From: Candidatus Aminicenantota bacterium
GTDB lineage: Bacteria > Acidobacteriota > Aminicenantia > UBA2199
Length of the DNA: 8,270 nt
Direction: 5' to 3'
Assembly: GCA_030639705.1 (NCBI GenBank)
Contig: DAOWKX010000234.1
Coordinates: forward strand, 1 to 8,270
Shown here piece after piece: positions 5,913 to 8,270 of the stretch. Below the pieces are notes generated by a model. It was given only the letters and a program-made list of their open reading frames with translations. It ran no database searches and was not told the DNA's origin. The position numbers were made by a program, and so were the translations under genes. Positions within the stretch are counted from its first letter, which is position 1, and each line of letters begins with the position of its first letter.

Positions 5913-6926
5913 ATGGTTGATGAGCAATTGAATAGTGGACTGAGAGCGGTCCGTATGGCCGGTCGATTGATTCGCTTTGTCCAGCAGGAACTGACTTTGC
6001 TGGATTCCTTTTCAAAGTCAGATCGGAGCCCGGTCACCATCGCTGACTTCTTGTCCCAGGCATTGATCTGTCGAATCCTTCACCAGGATTTTCCCGATAT
6101 TCCCATTGTGGCTGAGGAAGATTCCAGGGAACTGAAGAGAGACGAGAACCGCCCTATTCTGGGAAGAATAATTAGCTTCATAGGAAATAATGAGGCGTTA
6201 AGCGGTACCATTGATGAAGATAATTTCTTTGAAAGTATTGATCTGGGTGCCGGGTCACCATCACAGTTATACTGGACCCTGGATCCGATTGATGGCACCA
6301 AAGGTTTTTTAAGGGGTGAGCAATTTGCTGTTGCTCTGGGGCTGATCAGGGATGGAGAAGTCATACTGGGAATTCTGGGATGTCCGAATCTGATCCTGGA
6401 AAACCAGAATGGTCGGGAAGGGTATCTTTTCTATGCTGTAAAAGGGAAGGGAACAGAGATTCAGGACCTGAACGGGGTTCCTTCAGAAAGGGTAAGTGCT
6501 TCAAGTAAAACGAATCCAAAGGAAATGAGGTTTGTGGAGAGCTATGTGTCCGAACACAGTGATACCCGGCTTCAGAACAGGATTGCTGACATATTAAAGA
6601 TAAAAAGGCCTCCCCTGCAGATGGACAGTCAGGTCAAATACGGGCTGGTGGCATCGGGGAACGCAGAAATTTATCTGCGGATTCCCAATCCCCGAACCCC
6701 TGATTATAAAGAGAAAATCTGGGATCATGCTGCTGGCAGTTTGATTGTTGAAGAATCCGGTGGTGTGGTCACAGACATATATGGGAAAAAACTGGATTTT
6801 TCACAGGGTAAAACCCTGAAGAAGAATTCCGGAATTTTAGCCACCATACCGGTGATTCAGTGTGAAATACTGGATATCATTAACCGGTTAAAAAGCGGTT
6901 GGAAAACTGAAGGAGAAGCAGATTAG
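5913..6926 (+). CDS. cysQ: 3'(2'),5'-bisphosphate nucleotidase, HAL2/SAL1-like
   Basis: This is an inositol-monophosphatase-superfamily enzyme expected to hydrolyse 3'-phosphoadenosine 5'-phosphate (PAP) to AMP, clearing the by-product of PAPS-dependent sulfur metabolism. Metal-site motifs in the 337-residue protein are SPVTIADFLSQA (39-50, D45), VAEEDS (66-71, E68/E69), LDPIDGTKGFLRG (123-135, D124, D127, T129) and WDHAAG (270-275, D271). The layout follows yeast Hal2 and plant SAL1 more than short E. coli CysQ. Evidence is the GFLRG extension after DGTK, GVLGCPNL-like ILGILGCPNL (151-160), FVESYVSEHS (207-216), QMDSQVKYGLVASG (236-249), AEIYLRIP (251-258) and the total length, against about 245 residues in CysQ. 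Substrate choice within the superfamily is inferred; PAP, PAPS or inositol phosphates remain possible. It is a single gene transcribed divergently from UPF0158. Its TAG overlaps the pyrE stop on the opposite strand. Confidence 0.92.
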   Translation: MVDEQLNSGLRAVRMAGRLIRFVQQELTLLDSFSKSDRSPVTIADFLSQALICRILHQDFPDIPIVAEEDSRELKRDENRPILGRIISFIGNNEALSGTIDEDNFFESIDLGAGSPSQLYWTLDPIDGTKGFLRGEQFAVALGLIRDGEVILGILGCPNLILENQNGREGYLFYAVKGKGTEIQDLNGVPSERVSASSKTNPKEMRFVESYVSEHSDTRLQNRIADILKIKRPPLQMDSQVKYGLVASGNAEIYLRIPNPRTPDYKEKIWDHAAGSLIVEESGGVVTDIYGKKLDFSQGKTLKKNSGILATIPVIQCEILDIINRLKSGWKTEGEAD

Positions 6927-7462
6927 CTTTCCATCAGCTCTTTTTTGGTGAAAATCGAAATAAATTGATATCCTCCGCTTTCAATTTTTTCCCGTCCTCC
7001 CTCTTCTCTATCGATCACCGCCATGACCACCTCAACCCGGCATCCCTGGGTTTCTATTTGAGTGATTCCCTTTAAAAGCGAACCACCCGAGGTCACCACA
7101 TCATCAAATAATGCCACCCGTCCTTGATGAGGGAAGTTGCCCTCTATGGCTTTTCGTGTCCCGTGGGTTTTTTCTTCTTTTCTGATGATGAAAGCCGGCA
7201 GGGGATTATGATCAATGTAACTCAAAACCGATATGACAGATACGATGGGATCCGCGCCGATGGAATAGCCGCCCACGGCGTCGATATCAAATCCCTTCAG
7301 CATTTCCAGAAAAATTTTACCGCATAGATAAGCTCCCTCCGGGTCTAGCGTGGTGATCCGGGCATCAACATAAAAATCACTGGTTTTCCCGGAAGAGAGT
7401 GTAAATACTTTTCCTGTGATTACGGATTTTTCCAATAATATTTTTTTTAGTTTGGACTTCAT
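6923..7462 (-). CDS. pyrE: Orotate phosphoribosyltransferase
   Basis: PyrE catalyses orotate + PRPP to orotidine 5'-monophosphate + PPi in de novo pyrimidine synthesis, in the cytoplasm as a dimer. The 179-residue protein has an N-terminal hood with FTLSSGKTSDFYVDAR (20-35), the GGYSIGADPI segment (64-73), the mobile catalytic loop FIIRKEEKTHGTRKAIEG (91-108, with R94, K95, K98 and H100) and the PRPP-binding signature VALFDDVVTSGGS (116-128, acidic pair D120/D121). It is shorter than the 213-residue E. coli enzyme but complete in motifs. Its ATG overlaps the stop of the upstream GAF-like gene (ATGA at 7459-7462), so the two are translationally coupled. The stop codon overlaps that of the convergent nucleotidase gene, which leaves no room for a terminator between them. 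No other pyr gene is visible in the window. Confidence 0.95.
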   Translation of the reverse strand: MKSKLKKILLEKSVITGKVFTLSSGKTSDFYVDARITTLDPEGAYLCGKIFLEMLKGFDIDAVGGYSIGADPIVSVISVLSYIDHNPLPAFIIRKEEKTHGTRKAIEGNFPHQGRVALFDDVVTSGGSLLKGITQIETQGCRVEVVMAVIDREEGGREKIESGGYQFISIFTKKELMES

Positions 7463-8013
7463 CTGATTTTGCCTCTGAAATTTTCTGGCAATACCAGTTT
7501 AATCAGAGGCGCCAAGTCATTGATTGTCTTTTCCAAGAAATCCAGATCCTGGAGTGTGAAATCACCTCCCACTTCGCTGATATCCGTCCCCCTTCTAGAG
7601 GTCTGGATCACGCCAATTTTTTCATCCGGGGTGGCGATGATGGAACTCATCACTTTCCATATGGGTTTTATTTTATTATCCGGGGTTTTAATCAATTCGA
7701 AAATGAACAGATGTTTTTGCTGTTGAAAGTTGTTTTCCATAATAGATCGTCCGGTTCTAAAAACATGGGCTGCAACGGCATCGGTGGAGCTAACGGGAAT
7801 CATTCCGGAATTGATTAGATATTCCGGGTAGGCAAAAGACAGGATGTTTTTTTCCTGGTTGGATAGAAAAATGGCTACCTCATCGGAATTGAGCTGCATT
7901 TTGTCGACATAAAAACCGGCAATCCGGTTCACCACTTTTTTCAGATTTTCTTCTGAGGCTCCTTTCTGCACATCATTTTTTAATTTTTCAATCAGCAAAT
8001 TAAATTCTTTCAT
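7459..8013 (-). CDS. Stand-alone GAF-like domain protein, coupled to pyrE
   Basis: The 184-residue soluble protein consists of an N-terminal helical stretch (about 1-40) and a single GAF-like sensory domain (about 25-175). The GAF assignment is by eye. It rests on VAIFLSNQEKNILSFAYPEYL (46-66), the SSTDAVAAHVFRTGRSIMENNF segment (75-96), SSIIATPDEKIGVIQTSRRG (123-142) and FTLQDLDFLEKTINDLAPLI (152-171), which match the usual GAF strand-helix order including the I.TP...IGV.Q..R.G core and the closing F...D...L helix. No kinase, HTH, GGDEF or other output domain is attached, so it may bind a small ligand and act on a partner protein; this is inference. The start has AGGAG at 8019-8023 (5-nt spacing). 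Its stop codon lies within the ATGA overlap with pyrE, so it is the first gene of a two-gene operon. Confidence 0.82.
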   Translation of the reverse strand: MKEFNLLIEKLKNDVQKGASEENLKKVVNRIAGFYVDKMQLNSDEVAIFLSNQEKNILSFAYPEYLINSGMIPVSSTDAVAAHVFRTGRSIMENNFQQQKHLFIFELIKTPDNKIKPIWKVMSSIIATPDEKIGVIQTSRRGTDISEVGGDFTLQDLDFLEKTINDLAPLIKLVLPENFRGKIR

Positions 8014-8018
8014 GCAAT

Positions 8019-8023
8019 CTCCT
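8019..8023 (-). promoter_or_regulatory. Ribosome binding site of the GAF-like gene
   Basis: AGGAG on the minus strand, 5 nt before the ATG at 8013. It fixes the start of the GAF-like protein. Confidence 0.8.
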
Positions 8024-8036
8024 GGTCGATGATAAT

Positions 8037-8065
8037 ATAGTAATATTTTTTTATAAAAAAAACAA
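8037..8065 (-). promoter_or_regulatory. Candidate promoter of the GAF-pyrE operon
   Basis: On the minus strand TTGTTT (8060-8065) and TACTAT (8037-8042) are 17 bp apart (4/6 matches each) in a very AT-rich tract. The predicted start near 8030 gives a leader of about 17 nt holding the AGGAG. Overlapping TATATT and TATTAT hexamers make the exact -10 uncertain. Confidence 0.45.
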
Positions 8066-8245
8066 TACCCATTGGGGGAATGGGGTGATTTTTAACGGGG
8101 CGCAACCCCAAAATCCACCACCTAAATTTGGATATTTCCCCAAAATCAAGATCAAGCAGGCGTGTCGGCTTCCCTTTGAACGGCTTGCGAATCCCATTTC
8201 TCGCCAATATCGAAAATGGGCAATATAGGGAAGATGCAGTGCATC
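8062..8245. repeat. Cluster of inverted repeats, possible intergenic (MITE/REP-like) element
   Basis: Four dyads lie within about 185 bp: CCCATT/AATGGG with a 5-nt G loop (8068-8084); GATTTT, GGGG, CCCC, AAAATC as a nested pair (8087-8115); CCCATTT/AAATGGG with a further inner TCG/CGA pair (8193-8220); and GATGCA-G-TGCATC (8233-8245). CCCCAAAATC is directly repeated (8106-8115 and 8138-8147). The outer segments ACAATACCCATT (8062-8073) and AATGGGCAATAT (8215-8226) are imperfect inverted copies (9 of 12 positions). I see no transposase and no target-site duplication. A 65-codon open frame crosses the region on the minus strand but has a TTG start, no ribosome binding site and no family I know. 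The bases from 8246 to the right edge hold nothing I can name. Confidence 0.35.
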
Positions 8246-8270
8246 ATTCTGAATTTTGCATGGTTTGTGA

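Noticed and set aside
5738..6040. A 100-codon minus-strand open frame overlapping the nucleotidase promoter and 5' end.
   Set aside because: It is antisense to the nucleotidase gene and its promoter, its composition does not resemble a protein, and it has no ribosome binding site support.
6882..6900. AACCG/CGGTT hairpin near the nucleotidase 3' end, considered as a terminator.
   Set aside because: It lies inside coding sequence, the stem is only 5 bp, and no T-run follows on either strand.
8010..8207. A 65-codon minus-strand open frame ending in an ATGA overlap with the GAF-like gene start.
   Set aside because: It begins with TTG, has no ribosome binding site, and its product has no family I recognise. 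It spans several inverted repeats and the promoter of the GAF-like gene. The overlap with the ATG is best explained by chance.

Overview
The window looks like chromosomal DNA from an AT-rich, rod-forming, probably double-membraned bacterium. The evidence is a complete mreB-mreC-mreD cell-shape cluster followed by the elongation transpeptidase PBP2, plus a membrane-anchored protein with FecR-like and Ig-like segments. Codon choice is A/T-rich with much Lys and Ile. No 16S rRNA or other phylogenetic marker is present. A spirochaete or a little-studied candidate phylum is only a guess.

Region 1 (1-5650, all minus strand). In transcription order: a UPF0158-family protein (5650-5198), a 97-bp gap with a palindrome and T-run, an uncharacterised FecR/Ig-like anchored protein (5101-3887), mreB (3831-2800), mreC (2797-1973), mreD (1983-1510) and PBP2 (1520 to beyond the left edge). 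mreB/mreC are 2 bp apart, mreC/mreD overlap by 11 bp and mreD/PBP2 overlap by 11 bp, so this is a tightly coupled elongasome operon. PBP2 lacks its C-terminal KTG region only because the window ends.

Region 2 (5651-5912). This is a 262-bp divergent gap. It carries a good sigma70-like promoter for UPF0158 (TTGAAA-N16-TATAAT, minus) and another for the plus-strand gene (TTGACA-N17-CATAAT). I see no gene or clear RNA in the roughly 180 bp between them.

Region 3 (5913-8013). A HAL2/SAL1-type 3'(2'),5'-bisphosphate nucleotidase lies on the plus strand. It converges on a minus-strand pair, a stand-alone GAF-like protein followed by pyrE (orotate phosphoribosyltransferase). GAF and pyrE are coupled by an ATGA overlap. 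The nucleotidase and pyrE overlap tail to tail by 4 bp (6923-6926).

Region 4 (8014-8270). This is an intergenic stretch without a convincing gene. It holds a promoter and ribosome binding site for the GAF-pyrE pair and a cluster of inverted repeats whose outer parts resemble imperfect terminal inverted repeats.

No phage, CRISPR, toxin-antitoxin or defence system is visible. The most unusual elements are the FecR/Ig-like protein at the head of the mre operon, two genes whose promoters sit so close to the ATG that leaderless mRNAs are predicted, and the structured repeat region at the right end.
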